Assembly: GCF_002205895.1 (NCBI RefSeq)
Contig: NZ_NJDE01000018.1
Location: 1 to 64,000, forward strand
Origin: Saccharibacillus sp. O23
GTDB taxonomy: Bacteria; Bacillota; Bacilli; Paenibacillales; Paenibacillaceae
Length of the DNA: 64,000 nucleotides
Direction of reading: 5' to 3'
Under the pieces are notes generated by a model, which was not told the origin of the DNA, did not search any database, and saw only the letters and a list, made by a program, of their open reading frames with translations. This document shows positions 1 through 8,851 of the stretch, piece after piece (position 1 is the first letter of the stretch; every line of letters starts with the position of its first letter). A program made the translations under genes and the position numbers.

Positions 1-59
1 GCGGTGGCGCGGGGGTCCGCCGCTGTCGTCGCGAAGCGGCGCTGCGTCGGGGCTTCGAC

Positions 60-3000
60 CTACTCGGCCGGGGGTCGGCCCGAAGACCGCGCGGGGCCTG
101 CGCTGTCGGCGAGCGCGCCGCCGCCTGCGGGCCGTGGCGCGGCAGGGGCGGACGGCGCGCGGCGTCCATGGGCGGGAGCGGCGCGGCGCGCTTCCGCTTT
201 GCCGCCTTCGGCGGCGTTCGCTCCGCCGCTTCCGGCGGAGCGGGCCGGGCGGCCGGGATTTCGGCCGCCGCCGCGCGCTTCGCTGCGGGCGAGGAGGCCG
301 CGCACGGCCTCTTCGCCCAGCGGCAGGACCGTATCGGCGAGGAGCTTGAAGCCCTCGTCCTGCTGTTGGACCTTCGCGCGCAGCGCGATCAGCGCGCCGG
401 GCTGCACGGCTTCTTGGCTCCGTTTCCAGACCTCGGGGAACAGCACCAGTTCGCAGCGCTCGATCTGGTCTTCGATCTCGGCGAAAGCCATCGCTTTGCC
501 TTGCTTCGTCGAGATGGTCTTGACGCTTACGACCATGCCGGCCGTCACGGCGTGGCTCTCGTCGGGCGCTTCGCCGAGATCCATCAGCTTCTGGGTGCCC
601 GTCTCGTCGATCAAACGTTCGTAATCGTCGAGCGGATGGCCCGACAGGTACAGTCCGAGCAGATCGCGTTCCAGATCGAGCTGCTCCGATGCGGTAAACG
701 CCCGGATATCCGGATATTCGATCTCCCAGTTCGGCGTTTCGACGAAATCGAACATCTGGATCTGGAAGTCTTCGCGCTCTTTGCGCCATTTGGCGGCGGC
801 GTCCAGCGCTTCGTCGAGCATCGCGAGCAGCTGCGCGCGATGCCCCGGCAGCGAATCGAACGCGCCGGCTTGAATCAGCGCTTCGATCACGCGCCGGTTG
901 CAGGTCTTCGGATCGACGCGGCGGCAGAAATCGAGCAGGCTCTCGAACGGCTGCTTCTCCCGCTCTTCCATCACGTTCTTGATCGCGTTCGTGCCGACGT
1001 TCTTGATCGCGGCCAGACCGAACCGCAGGCTCGGCTTGCCGTCTTCTTCGGACGGGGTGAACAGCATGCCGCTCTTGTTGACGTCCGGCGGCAGCACCGG
1101 AATGTTCATCCGCCGGCTCTCGACGACGTATTCGGCGACTTTGCGATGGTTGCCGGTCACCGCGGCGAGCATCGACGCCATGAACTCGACCGGATAATGC
1201 GCTTTGAGATAAGCGGTCTGGAAAGCCAGCACGCCGTAAGCGGCGGCGTGAGCGCGCGGGAAGCCGTAATCGGCGAAACGCACGATCATGTCGTAGACCT
1301 TGTTCGCGTCTTCTTCGCTGTACTGCTGCCCCAAGCTGCCGCGGACGAAGTGCGTCCGCTCCTGATCCAGCGTCTCGCGCTTTTTCTTCGAAACGGCGCG
1401 GCGCAGCAGATCGGCTTCTCCGAGCGAGAAACCGGCCATCGTCGACGCGATCTGCATGATCTGTTCCTGATAGACGATGATGCCGTGGGTATCTTCGAGA
1501 ATCGGCCGCAGATCTTCGTGCGGATAATGCGCTTCGACCGCGCCGTGCTTGACCTGAATATAGTTCGGGATAAATTCCATCGGACCCGGACGATACAGCG
1601 CGACGACCGAGATGATGTCTTCGATGACCGAAGGTTTCATCTCTTTCATCACGCGCCGGATGCCCGGAGATTCCATCTGGAACACGCCGAGCGTATCGCC
1701 CCGGCCGAGCAGTTCGTACGTGCCCGGATCGGTGTCCGGCACGGCCTTGAAATCGACGGCCGAACCGGTCCGTTCGGCGATCCAGTTCTGGCAGCGTTCG
1801 ATGATCGACAGCGTGCGCAGACCCAGAAAGTCCATCTTCAGCAGGCCGACCGCTTCCAAACTTTCCATCGGATATTGGGTCAGCGCCGTCTTCTCGCCGC
1901 CTTCTTGAAGCGGCACGTAATCGGTCAGCGGACCGCGGGCGATCACGACGCCGGCGGCATGCGTCGAAGCGTGGCGCGGCATCCCTTCGACGCGGCGCGC
2001 CGTCTCGATCAGGCGCTTGGTATCCGGCGATTGATCCGCGCGCTCGCGCAGCGCGGCGTTCTGGGCCAGCGCTTTGTCGATCGTCATGCCGACCTGCACC
2101 GGAATCAGTTTGGCCGTCTTGTCGACCTCGCCGTACGGCAGCGCCAGCACGCGTCCCACGTCGCGCACGGCCGCGCGCGCGGCCAGCGTTCCGAAGGTGA
2201 TGATCTGCGCCACGCGGTCGGAACCGTATTTGTCCGTGACGTAAGCGATCACTTCGTCGCGCCGTTCGTCGCTGAAGTCGATATCGATATCCGGCATGGT
2301 GATCCGCGCCGGATTGAGAAAGCGTTCGAACAACAGATTGTATTTGATCGGATCGACGTCCGTGATGTTCAGCGTATACGCGACCAGACTGCCGGCCGAC
2401 GAACCCCGGCCCGGCCCCGTCACGATGTTTTGTTCGTGCGCGTAGCGGATAAAATCCCAGACGATCAGGAAATAATCCGAAAAGCCCATCGTGCCGATCA
2501 CGCCCAATTCGTATTCGAGCCGCTGATCGAGTCGGCTCCGATATTCGGCGTCCTCCCACTGGGGCAGACCGCCGTAACGCCGATTCAAGCCTTCCCGGCA
2601 CAAATCGATCAGATACTCCTGCGGCGATTTCCCTTCCGGAAGCGGCCGATATTCGGGCAGGATCGAACGGCCGAGTTCGAGTTCGAGCTCGCATTGTTCG
2701 GCGATCTTGGCCGTATTCGCCAGTGCCTGCGGCAGATGCGGGAACAGCTTCGCCATTTCTTCGCCGCTTTTGAGATAGAGCTGGCGGGTCGGAATACGGA
2801 AACGTTCTTCGTCTTCCATCGTTTTGCCCGTGCCGATGCAGATCAGCACGTCTTGAATTTCCGCATCCGGTTCGGCCAGATAATGCGAATCGTTGGTCGC
2901 GATCAATTCGACGCCGATCTCTTCCGCCAACGCGATCAGCATCGGATTCACCTTTTTCTGCTCGGCCAATCCGTGATCTTGAAGTTCGATGTAGAAGTTC

Positions 3001-3503
3001 TCGCCGAAGATTTCTTTGTAACGCAGCGCCGCCGCTTTGGCTTCTTCCGGACGTCCGTTCAGGAAATGCTGCGGAATCTCGCCGCCGATGCACGCGCTGG
3101 TGCAGACGATGCCTTCGCTGTACTGTTTCAGCACGTCGCGGTCGATTCTCGGCTTGTAGTGGAATCCTTCCAGATGACCCGCCGAACAGATCTTCATCAA
3201 GTTGCGGTAGCCCGTCTCGTTCTTGGCGAGCAGCAGCAGATGGTAGATCGGCTGATCTTTGCGGCTGGCGCGTTCGTGCCGGGAACCGGACGTATAATAC
3301 GCTTCGAAACCGATGATCGGCTTGATGCCGGCGGCCCGGCACGCTTTGTAGAACGGGACGGCGCCGTACATGACGCCGTGGTCGGTCAGCGCGAGCGACT
3401 TCATGCCCAGTTCGGCCGCGCGTCCCACCAGTTCCTTGATCCTTGCCGCTCCGTCGAGCAGGCTGTATTCGCTATGCACATGCAGATGGACAAAATCGTT
3501 CAT
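60..3503 (-). CDS. dnaE: DNA polymerase III subunit alpha (DnaE)
   Basis: Replicative DNA polymerase of the C family. The 1147-residue product starts with a PHP domain (HLHVHSEYSLLDG near residue 6), carries the catalytic acidic cluster PDIDIDFSDE near residue 403, then the thumb, finger and OB-fold region. The ATG at 3503 has the ribosome site AAGGGGGAA; the frame stays open upstream but that part overlaps the next gene and is not conserved. The last ~80 residues are Ala/Pro/Arg/Gly-rich and the frame stops without the folded C-terminal segment that I recall after such a linker in Paenibacillus DnaE. A frameshift or true truncation is possible. The upstream neighbour ends 47 bp before this start, so the two are probably cotranscribed. 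Confidence 0.95.
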   Translation of the reverse strand: MNDFVHLHVHSEYSLLDGAARIKELVGRAAELGMKSLALTDHGVMYGAVPFYKACRAAGIKPIIGFEAYYTSGSRHERASRKDQPIYHLLLLAKNETGYRNLMKICSAGHLEGFHYKPRIDRDVLKQYSEGIVCTSACIGGEIPQHFLNGRPEEAKAAALRYKEIFGENFYIELQDHGLAEQKKVNPMLIALAEEIGVELIATNDSHYLAEPDAEIQDVLICIGTGKTMEDEERFRIPTRQLYLKSGEEMAKLFPHLPQALANTAKIAEQCELELELGRSILPEYRPLPEGKSPQEYLIDLCREGLNRRYGGLPQWEDAEYRSRLDQRLEYELGVIGTMGFSDYFLIVWDFIRYAHEQNIVTGPGRGSSAGSLVAYTLNITDVDPIKYNLLFERFLNPARITMPDIDIDFSDERRDEVIAYVTDKYGSDRVAQIITFGTLAARAAVRDVGRVLALPYGEVDKTAKLIPVQVGMTIDKALAQNAALRERADQSPDTKRLIETARRVEGMPRHASTHAAGVVIARGPLTDYVPLQEGGEKTALTQYPMESLEAVGLLKMDFLGLRTLSIIERCQNWIAERTGSAVDFKAVPDTDPGTYELLGRGDTLGVFQMESPGIRRVMKEMKPSVIEDIISVVALYRPGPMEFIPNYIQVKHGAVEAHYPHEDLRPILEDTHGIIVYQEQIMQIASTMAGFSLGEADLLRRAVSKKKRETLDQERTHFVRGSLGQQYSEEDANKVYDMIVRFADYGFPRAHAAAYGVLAFQTAYLKAHYPVEFMASMLAAVTGNHRKVAEYVVESRRMNIPVLPPDVNKSGMLFTPSEEDGKPSLRFGLAAIKNVGTNAIKNVMEEREKQPFESLLDFCRRVDPKTCNRRVIEALIQAGAFDSLPGHRAQLLAMLDEALDAAAKWRKEREDFQIQMFDFVETPNWEIEYPDIRAFTASEQLDLERDLLGLYLSGHPLDDYERLIDETGTQKLMDLGEAPDESHAVTAGMVVSVKTISTKQGKAMAFAEIEDQIERCELVLFPEVWKRSQEAVQPGALIALRAKVQQQDEGFKLLADTVLPLGEEAVRGLLARSEARGGGRNPGRPARSAGSGGANAAEGGKAEARRAAPAHGRRAPSAPAAPRPAGGGALADSAGPARSSGRPPAE

Positions 3504-3550
3504 GCCGACGTTCCCCCTTTTCCGTTCCTGTTCGTTTATCGTATGCCGTT

Positions 3551-4885
3551 CTATCCGTTTTCGATCGAATGCAGCGTCATCATCGCTTTGGCGACGGTCT
3601 GTTCCTCGTGAATGATCGCGATTTCGAGCCGGCAGATGCGCCGTCCGACTTCGAGCACGAGCGGCGTCACGATGACCGCGTCTTCGATCTGAACCGGACG
3701 GATGAAATACGTGCTCATATTGTCGACGACATAATCGTTGCCGCTGTAATCTTTGGCCAGACGCAGCGCGGCTTGAATCATGACCGACGTCATGACCCCT
3801 TCCGAGATCGTTCCCAGATCCGTCGCCATCTGAGGCGTGATGAATCCGTGGAAAAACAATTTGCCTTCGCTGTCGCGTTCCTCCGCGAACCCGTTCCAGA
3901 TCAGATGATCGAACGTCTCGCCGAGGCTGCTCTGCTCGCGCGCGTCGCGCATCGCTTGCAGCACCTCGCGCCGCGTCAGCACGCCGGTGAGCTTGCGGTT
4001 GCGGTCGACGACGGGCAGGAAATCGATGCCTTCCCACGTCATGATCTGCGCCGCCGAAGCGAGAGAAGTCAACATGCCGGCGGTGACGGGATTTCGCACC
4101 ATCGCCCGCTCGATCGTCTGGCCCGGCTCGACGCTCTCGATATCTTTGCGGCTGACGATCCCGAGCACCCGGTTCCATTCGTCGGTCACGGGGAAGCTGC
4201 CCGCGCCGGTGCGTTCCGCCACGCGGCGGAAATCTTCCGCCGTGCTGGTCGCTTTGAGCGAATACGGCTTCGACTTCAAGCTCACCAGATCTTCCACCAA
4301 CATGATTTTCTTTTTGATCAAGCGGTCGAAAATGGCGCGGTTGATCATCGAGGCGACCGTAAACGTGTCGTGACGCGAAGAGATGATCGGCAGGCCGAGA
4401 CGGTCGGCGAGGCTCTTGACTTCCCGGCTCGTGCCGAATCCGCCGGTGATCAGCACGCCCGCGCCGTGTTCGATCGCCAGCGAGTGCGCGTTCTCCCGGT
4501 TGCCGACGATCAGCAGGCTTCCGGTATCGATGTAACGGGCCATCGCGTCGACTTTCATCGCGCCGATCACGTATTTGTGCAAAGTGATCGATAAGCCTTC
4601 GTTGCCTCCGAGCACATGGCCTTCGACGATATCGACGACATCCGCGAACGTCAGTTGATCCGTGATATTGCGCGGTTTCTTTTCCACGCGAACGGTTCCG
4701 ATCCGTTCTTTGGTGATCACGATGCCCAGCGTCTCCGCTTCTTTGACGGCCCGATAGGCGGTGCCTTCGCTGACGCCCATTTCTTTCGCCAGTTTGCGAA
4801 CGGAGATCTTGGTTCCGACCTTAAGCTGCTCGATATGCTGAAGCAGCTGTTCGTGCTTGGTCACGGTCTGTTCATGCCCTTCCAA
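3551..4885 (-). CDS. YtoI-like HTH / DRTGG / CBS / hotdog protein
   Basis: A cytosolic 444-residue multidomain protein matching the Bacillus YtoI family. In order I see a winged-helix-like HTH (about 20-65), a DRTGG domain (about 75-185), two CBS repeats (about 195-310) and a C-terminal hotdog/thioesterase-like domain (about 320-440). The CBS pair suggests nucleotide sensing; the regulated target is unknown. The start is TTG, with GGAGAGGAG eight bases upstream. It lies directly before dnaE, where B. subtilis has ytoI, nrnA, ytrI, ytrH and dnaE; nrnA and ytrIH are absent between them here. Function beyond the domains is inference. Confidence 0.88.
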   Translation of the reverse strand: MEGHEQTVTKHEQLLQHIEQLKVGTKISVRKLAKEMGVSEGTAYRAVKEAETLGIVITKERIGTVRVEKKPRNITDQLTFADVVDIVEGHVLGGNEGLSITLHKYVIGAMKVDAMARYIDTGSLLIVGNRENAHSLAIEHGAGVLITGGFGTSREVKSLADRLGLPIISSRHDTFTVASMINRAIFDRLIKKKIMLVEDLVSLKSKPYSLKATSTAEDFRRVAERTGAGSFPVTDEWNRVLGIVSRKDIESVEPGQTIERAMVRNPVTAGMLTSLASAAQIMTWEGIDFLPVVDRNRKLTGVLTRREVLQAMRDAREQSSLGETFDHLIWNGFAEERDSEGKLFFHGFITPQMATDLGTISEGVMTSVMIQAALRLAKDYSGNDYVVDNMSTYFIRPVQIEDAVIVTPLVLEVGRRICRLEIAIIHEEQTVAKAMMTLHSIENG

Positions 4886-4928
4886 CTGTTGTACTCCTCT
4901 CCAGAAATCTGTATTAGACTGTCTTACT

Positions 4929-4951
4929 ATTATAACATAAATATGCTCCCG
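4929..4951 (-). promoter_or_regulatory. Probable promoter of the YtoI-like gene
   Basis: On the minus strand a perfect -10 TATAAT (4929-4934) lies 44 bp upstream of the TTG start. The -35 is weak (TTACCC with an 18-bp spacer), so the exact element is uncertain. Confidence 0.5.
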
Positions 4952-4986
4952 GGTAATGCCTGCGCATGCTGCGTCTCAAAGCAGAA

Positions 4987-5017
4987 AAGCCCCGGTCCCT
5001 CTAGGGAACCGGAGCTT
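4987..5017 (-). terminator. Intrinsic terminator after the UPF0342 gene
   Basis: An AAGC-CCGG-CCC stem with a four-base loop is followed on the minus strand by TTTTCTG. It lies 35 bp past the stop of the UPF0342 gene and separates it from the YtoI-like gene. Confidence 0.7.
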
Positions 5018-5051
5018 CGCGCGCAGCGTTCGGGCTGCTCTTGCCGTAGGC

Positions 5052-5396
5052 TTATCGCGGGTCGTACATGTTCGCGAGACTGTCGGAAATGATCTTGTTG
5101 ACATCTTGGATAATGACGCTCAGACGCTGTTCGGCTTCGAACAGGCGGCGGATGTTCAGGTTCAAGCTGAGCACTTCGAACAGCTTCTCCATCTGTTCCA
5201 TTTCTTCTTGAGGAGGCATGTCTCCGCCCATGATCCGCTGTTGAATATCCATTTGGCGGGTACGGAAGTCGTCGAGCATCCGTTTGCTCTCCGCGTCGGT
5301 CTCGATCAATTTGAGCGCAGAAGTGATGTTCTGGACTTCTTGGCTTTCTTGAAGCGATTTGGCCAGGTCGTGCGCTTTGTCGTAAATGTTGGTCAT
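5052..5396 (-). CDS. YlbF/YmcA-type UPF0342 family protein
   Basis: A 114-residue, almost entirely helical soluble protein of the UPF0342 (YheA-like) branch of the YlbF/YmcA superfamily. Members of this superfamily act in RNA processing and development in B. subtilis, but the role of the UPF0342 branch is not settled. I chose ATG 5396 (MTNIYDKAHD) because AGGAG lies ten bases upstream; the frame is open to 5447 but has no ribosome site there. A strong terminator follows. It is probably transcribed alone or with the HAD gene upstream. Confidence 0.85.
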   Translation of the reverse strand: MTNIYDKAHDLAKSLQESQEVQNITSALKLIETDAESKRMLDDFRTRQMDIQQRIMGGDMPPQEEMEQMEKLFEVLSLNLNIRRLFEAEQRLSVIIQDVNKIISDSLANMYDPR

Positions 5397-5488
5397 GGGT
5401 ATAGGTCTCCTTTGGGTTGCCTCGTTTGGATCGCCGGAATTCGGCAAAAATTCTCTGCTTGCTCGTAGGTCGTTTACTGGTCTGCCGT

Positions 5489-6181
5489 TTATTTGTTAGG
5501 CGCGTTATCGTACAGTTCGATCAATTGACCGAATTTCGTGATCAGCGCGTCCGAACCTTCCAATTCGTGATTGGCGCCGAAGTCGGCATAAGCGCAGCCG
5601 ATCACGCCGAGTCCGTTGCCGATGCCGGCTTGAACGTCGGACGAACGGTCGCCGACCATCCAAGCGCTGGTTACGCCGTACGTTTGCAACAGCTTTTCCA
5701 CCAGCAGCACTTTGGTCGCGGTCTGATATTCGCCCGCGCTGTACTGGGCTTCGAACAGCGGCGCGATGCCGAGAGCGTCCGAGACGCCTTTGACGTAACC
5801 TTCCAACCCGTTGCTTGCGACGAACAGGCGAACCCCGCGTTCCCGCAGACTTTCCAGCGTTTCTTTGACGTCCGGATAGAGCAGTCCTTCGCCGCCTTTC
5901 AGCACGTTGAGCTGAAGCTCGAGCAGCAGGTCGTTGGCGCGATTATGCACGTCGGCGCCGCCTTCCGGGATCACGACCTTCCAGATGTCTTCGAGCAGCA
6001 TGCCGAGACTGCCCAGAATCCGTTCTTCCGGCGGCGTTTCTCCCGTATACAGACCTTCGGCGCGCAGCACGTCGAACATCTGATGATAAGCGGGCAGCAG
6101 CACCGTTTCCGTCTGGAACAGCGTACCGTCCATATCGAAAATCATCGCTTCGGGTTTGTACAATTTGGTTGCGGTTTGCAT
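5489..6181 (-). CDS. HAD-family hydrolase
   Basis: A 230-residue HAD superfamily phosphatase of the PGMB/Gph type. Motif I is FDMDGTLFQTE near residue 12, motif II is VASNG, motif III the K of TATKVLL and motif IV GDRSSDVQAG. A helical cap domain sits between motifs I and II. The substrate cannot be told from sequence. The ATG at 6181 has GGGAGAGGATG eight bases upstream; an in-frame TTG at 6223 would overlap the CNNM gene and is less likely. It follows the CNNM-family gene closely and may be cotranscribed with it. Confidence 0.88.
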   Translation of the reverse strand: MQTATKLYKPEAMIFDMDGTLFQTETVLLPAYHQMFDVLRAEGLYTGETPPEERILGSLGMLLEDIWKVVIPEGGADVHNRANDLLLELQLNVLKGGEGLLYPDVKETLESLRERGVRLFVASNGLEGYVKGVSDALGIAPLFEAQYSAGEYQTATKVLLVEKLLQTYGVTSAWMVGDRSSDVQAGIGNGLGVIGCAYADFGANHELEGSDALITKFGQLIELYDNAPNK

Positions 6182-6219
6182 GACAGTTTCATCCTCTCCC
6201 GAACAACGAAAAGGGGACG

Positions 6220-7584
6220 TCAATCGTCTCCCCGGTCGTTTTCTTCCCCATTTTCTTCTTCTTCATCCGCTTCTTCGTGCGGTTTACGAATATGCACGCG
6301 GGTAATTCGCAGCCTCTCGGCTTCGGCGACTTCGAAAGTTACCCCTTCGAACTCCACCGTCTGTCCCGGCAGCGGATTGCCTTCAAGCTCTTTAAACATC
6401 CAGCCGCCGATCGAATCGACTTCTTCGTCGTCGATCTCGGCTCCCGTCAAGTCGTTCACGTCTTCGATCAACAGTCTTCCGTCGACGGAGATGACGTCGC
6501 CGATCATCTCGATCTCCGGACGCACGTCTTCGAACTCGTCGTACAGATCGCCGACGATCTCTTCCAGGATTTCTTCCGCGGTAAGCAGGCCGGCCGTGCC
6601 GCCGTATTCGTCGACGACCAGCGTGAGCTGCGCTCTTTTCTGCTGCATGAGGCGCAGCACGTGGCTGATCTCCATCGACTCCGGCACGTTCAGGATCGGC
6701 CGCGCCAGCTTGCGCAGGTTCGGCTCGGTCCCCTGCGGCCAAAGCAGAATATCGGTGATATGTACGAAGCCGATGATCTGGTCTTTGTCTTCGATCGCGA
6801 CCGGGTACCGCGAATGGCGCGTCTCGGTAATGATCTTCAGATTTTCTTTGAGCGGAAGATTGACGTACAGGCAGTCCATATCGGTGCGCGGCAGCATCAC
6901 TTCTCGCGCCAGCATATCGGAGAAGTCGAAGATGTTGTCCATCAGTTTGACTTCTTCCAGATCGATCGCTCCGCTCTTCGCGCTCTGATTCATCAAAATG
7001 CGAATCTCTTCTTCGGAGTGGGCAGCGTCGGCTTCTCCGGCCGGCTCGATTCCGAATATGCGCAAAAATGCATTAGCCGTGTGGTTCAGCAGCCAGATGA
7101 CCGGCAGGAACACGTAATAGAAAGCCAGCAGCGGTCCGGCCAATGCCAGCGACGTGCCTTCGGACTTCTGGATCGCCAGCGATTTCGGCGCCAGTTCTCC
7201 GAGCACGATATGGAGAAACGTAATGATCGCGAAACCGATGGCCACAGACACGCCGACGATCAGATTCGGATCGGTGAAGCCTATGCGGTACATCAACGGC
7301 TCGACCAGCAGCTCCGAGACCGCCGGTTCCCCGAGCCAACCGAGTCCGAGGGAGGTCAACGTGATGCCGAGCTGGGTCGCCGATAAATAAGCATCCAGCC
7401 GATTGGCGACTCTCAATGCGTACGGCGCCAGCCGGTTCCCTTCGCTTTGAAGCTGAATCAGCCGGGAATGGCGGACTTTGACAAGCGAAAATTCAGCGGC
7501 GACGAATACGCCGTTCAGGAAAACGAGCAGCAGCACCAGAAACAGATTAAGCGCCAGCTTTCCCAACTCTATCTCGTGGCCCAA
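6220..7584 (-). CDS. Hemolysin-like CNNM/CorC transporter family protein
   Basis: A 454-residue membrane protein with the DUF21/CNNM module (hydrophobic segments between about 8 and 185), a CBS pair (about 215-330) and a C-terminal CorC/HlyC domain (about 350-430). Bacterial CNNM proteins are linked to Mg2+ or other divalent-cation efflux and tolerance. The name hemolysin is historical. The last ~20 residues are very acidic. Translation starts at a TTG with AGAGGAG five bases upstream. Which metal it handles is inference. Confidence 0.92.
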   Translation of the reverse strand: MGHEIELGKLALNLFLVLLLVFLNGVFVAAEFSLVKVRHSRLIQLQSEGNRLAPYALRVANRLDAYLSATQLGITLTSLGLGWLGEPAVSELLVEPLMYRIGFTDPNLIVGVSVAIGFAIITFLHIVLGELAPKSLAIQKSEGTSLALAGPLLAFYYVFLPVIWLLNHTANAFLRIFGIEPAGEADAAHSEEEIRILMNQSAKSGAIDLEEVKLMDNIFDFSDMLAREVMLPRTDMDCLYVNLPLKENLKIITETRHSRYPVAIEDKDQIIGFVHITDILLWPQGTEPNLRKLARPILNVPESMEISHVLRLMQQKRAQLTLVVDEYGGTAGLLTAEEILEEIVGDLYDEFEDVRPEIEMIGDVISVDGRLLIEDVNDLTGAEIDDEEVDSIGGWMFKELEGNPLPGQTVEFEGVTFEVAEAERLRITRVHIRKPHEEADEEEENGEENDRGDD

Positions 7585-7617
7585 TGAAATCTCCTCTTTT
7601 CTTCAGCGAACGAAGGT

Positions 7618-8754
7618 TTAATCTACAATCGCGCGGCGCGATTTGAAATCGACGCCTTTGTAATACATGTCGGCAACGAGCAGATTCGGTCCGCAGCAGC
7701 TCGCCGCGTCGCAATGGCAGTTGACGGTCCGGTTAAGCGGATGATTGGTCGTCCACTCTTCGAAGATCTCGTCCAGATTGTTCCGGTATACGCTGCCGAA
7801 CGAAGGAATCGCGGCAAAGTCCGTCACGAATACGTCGCCCGTGAACATGTTGACGTTGACGCGGCTTCGGCCGTCCGGATCGTTGCGCACGGTAACGTTC
7901 TTCGCGTTATGCAGACGGCGCAGCAGTTCGCGGTCTTCTTCGCCGCTTCCGCAGGCGAAGAACGGCAGCGTGCCGAACAGCATCCAGACGTTCTCGTCGC
8001 GATGATCGAGCAGATCGTGGATCCCGGCTCTCATCTCTTCCAGCGACAGCACCGGAAGGTCGGCCGCGAACGCCGACGGATACATCGGATGCACTTCGTG
8101 GCGGCGGCATCCCATCTCCAATACCGCTTGATGCATCTGCGGCAGATGTCGATGCGTACGGAAATTGATCATCGTTTCCGCCGAGATGAACATGCCGGAT
8201 TTGCTCAGGCTTTTGGCGTTGTCGATCATGCGGTTATACATTTTCTCGGCGGCGGCATACGGAACCGGGTGTCCGCTGTTGGCGAATCCGGTCGTATGGA
8301 AATGTTCGGGTCCCGTATAGTTGAACGAGATATGCATCACGTCCAGATAAGGCAGCAGCTTCTCGTAACGATCCAGATCCAGCGTCAGATTCGAATTGAT
8401 CTGCGATCGGATGCCGCGCTCGCGCGCGTAGCGCAGCAGCGGCACGATCACGTTATCGACCGTCTGACGCCGGAACGAAGGCTCGCCGCCCGTGATGCTG
8501 ATCGTTTCCAGATGTTCGACTTCGTCCAACCGGCGCAGCATCAGATCGAGCGGAATCATGTCCGGCTCGTTCATCACCAGCGTATCGCCGACCGCGCAGT
8601 GCTCGCAGCGCATATTGCACAGATTCGTGACCGTCATCTCCACGCTGGTCAAGCGGTGCCGCCCATGCTTTCGCAAAGAACGAATCGGGTCCCACGGATC
8701 GTAACTCGGAGACAATTCGCGAAGCTGGGTACCGCCGTTATTCATTACTTTCAT
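7618..8754 (-). CDS. yfkAB: Radical SAM protein YfkAB (CxCxxxxC motif)
   Basis: A 378-residue radical SAM protein. The SAM-binding [4Fe-4S] motif is CNMRCEHC (Cys46, Cys50, Cys53). Near the C-terminus the CHCDAASCC stretch fits the CxCxxxxC signature that names the YfkAB family and may hold a second cluster. GEPSF is the GGEP-type SAM motif. The reaction is unknown in the family. I chose ATG 8754 because AAGGTGG lies five bases upstream; the longer frame lacks this. The dependence on Fe-S clusters ties it loosely to the suf operon further along. Confidence 0.9.
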   Translation of the reverse strand: MKVMNNGGTQLRELSPSYDPWDPIRSLRKHGRHRLTSVEMTVTNLCNMRCEHCAVGDTLVMNEPDMIPLDLMLRRLDEVEHLETISITGGEPSFRRQTVDNVIVPLLRYARERGIRSQINSNLTLDLDRYEKLLPYLDVMHISFNYTGPEHFHTTGFANSGHPVPYAAAEKMYNRMIDNAKSLSKSGMFISAETMINFRTHRHLPQMHQAVLEMGCRRHEVHPMYPSAFAADLPVLSLEEMRAGIHDLLDHRDENVWMLFGTLPFFACGSGEEDRELLRRLHNAKNVTVRNDPDGRSRVNVNMFTGDVFVTDFAAIPSFGSVYRNNLDEIFEEWTTNHPLNRTVNCHCDAASCCGPNLLVADMYYKGVDFKSRRAIVD

Positions 8755-8851
8755 GTTGACCACCTTTATCGAATTGGGCGATTCGCCCGAAAGCGAAGCC
8801 CGGTTTTTCTTTATATAACCTTTTTGCAAGCCTTTCGCGCGAAAATCTCGT

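Noticed and set aside
168-3611. A 1147-codon open frame on the plus strand across dnaE
   Set aside because: It is an antisense shadow of a GC-rich gene: no ribosome site, Arg/Phe/Asp-biased sequence and no domain. The minus strand clearly encodes DnaE.
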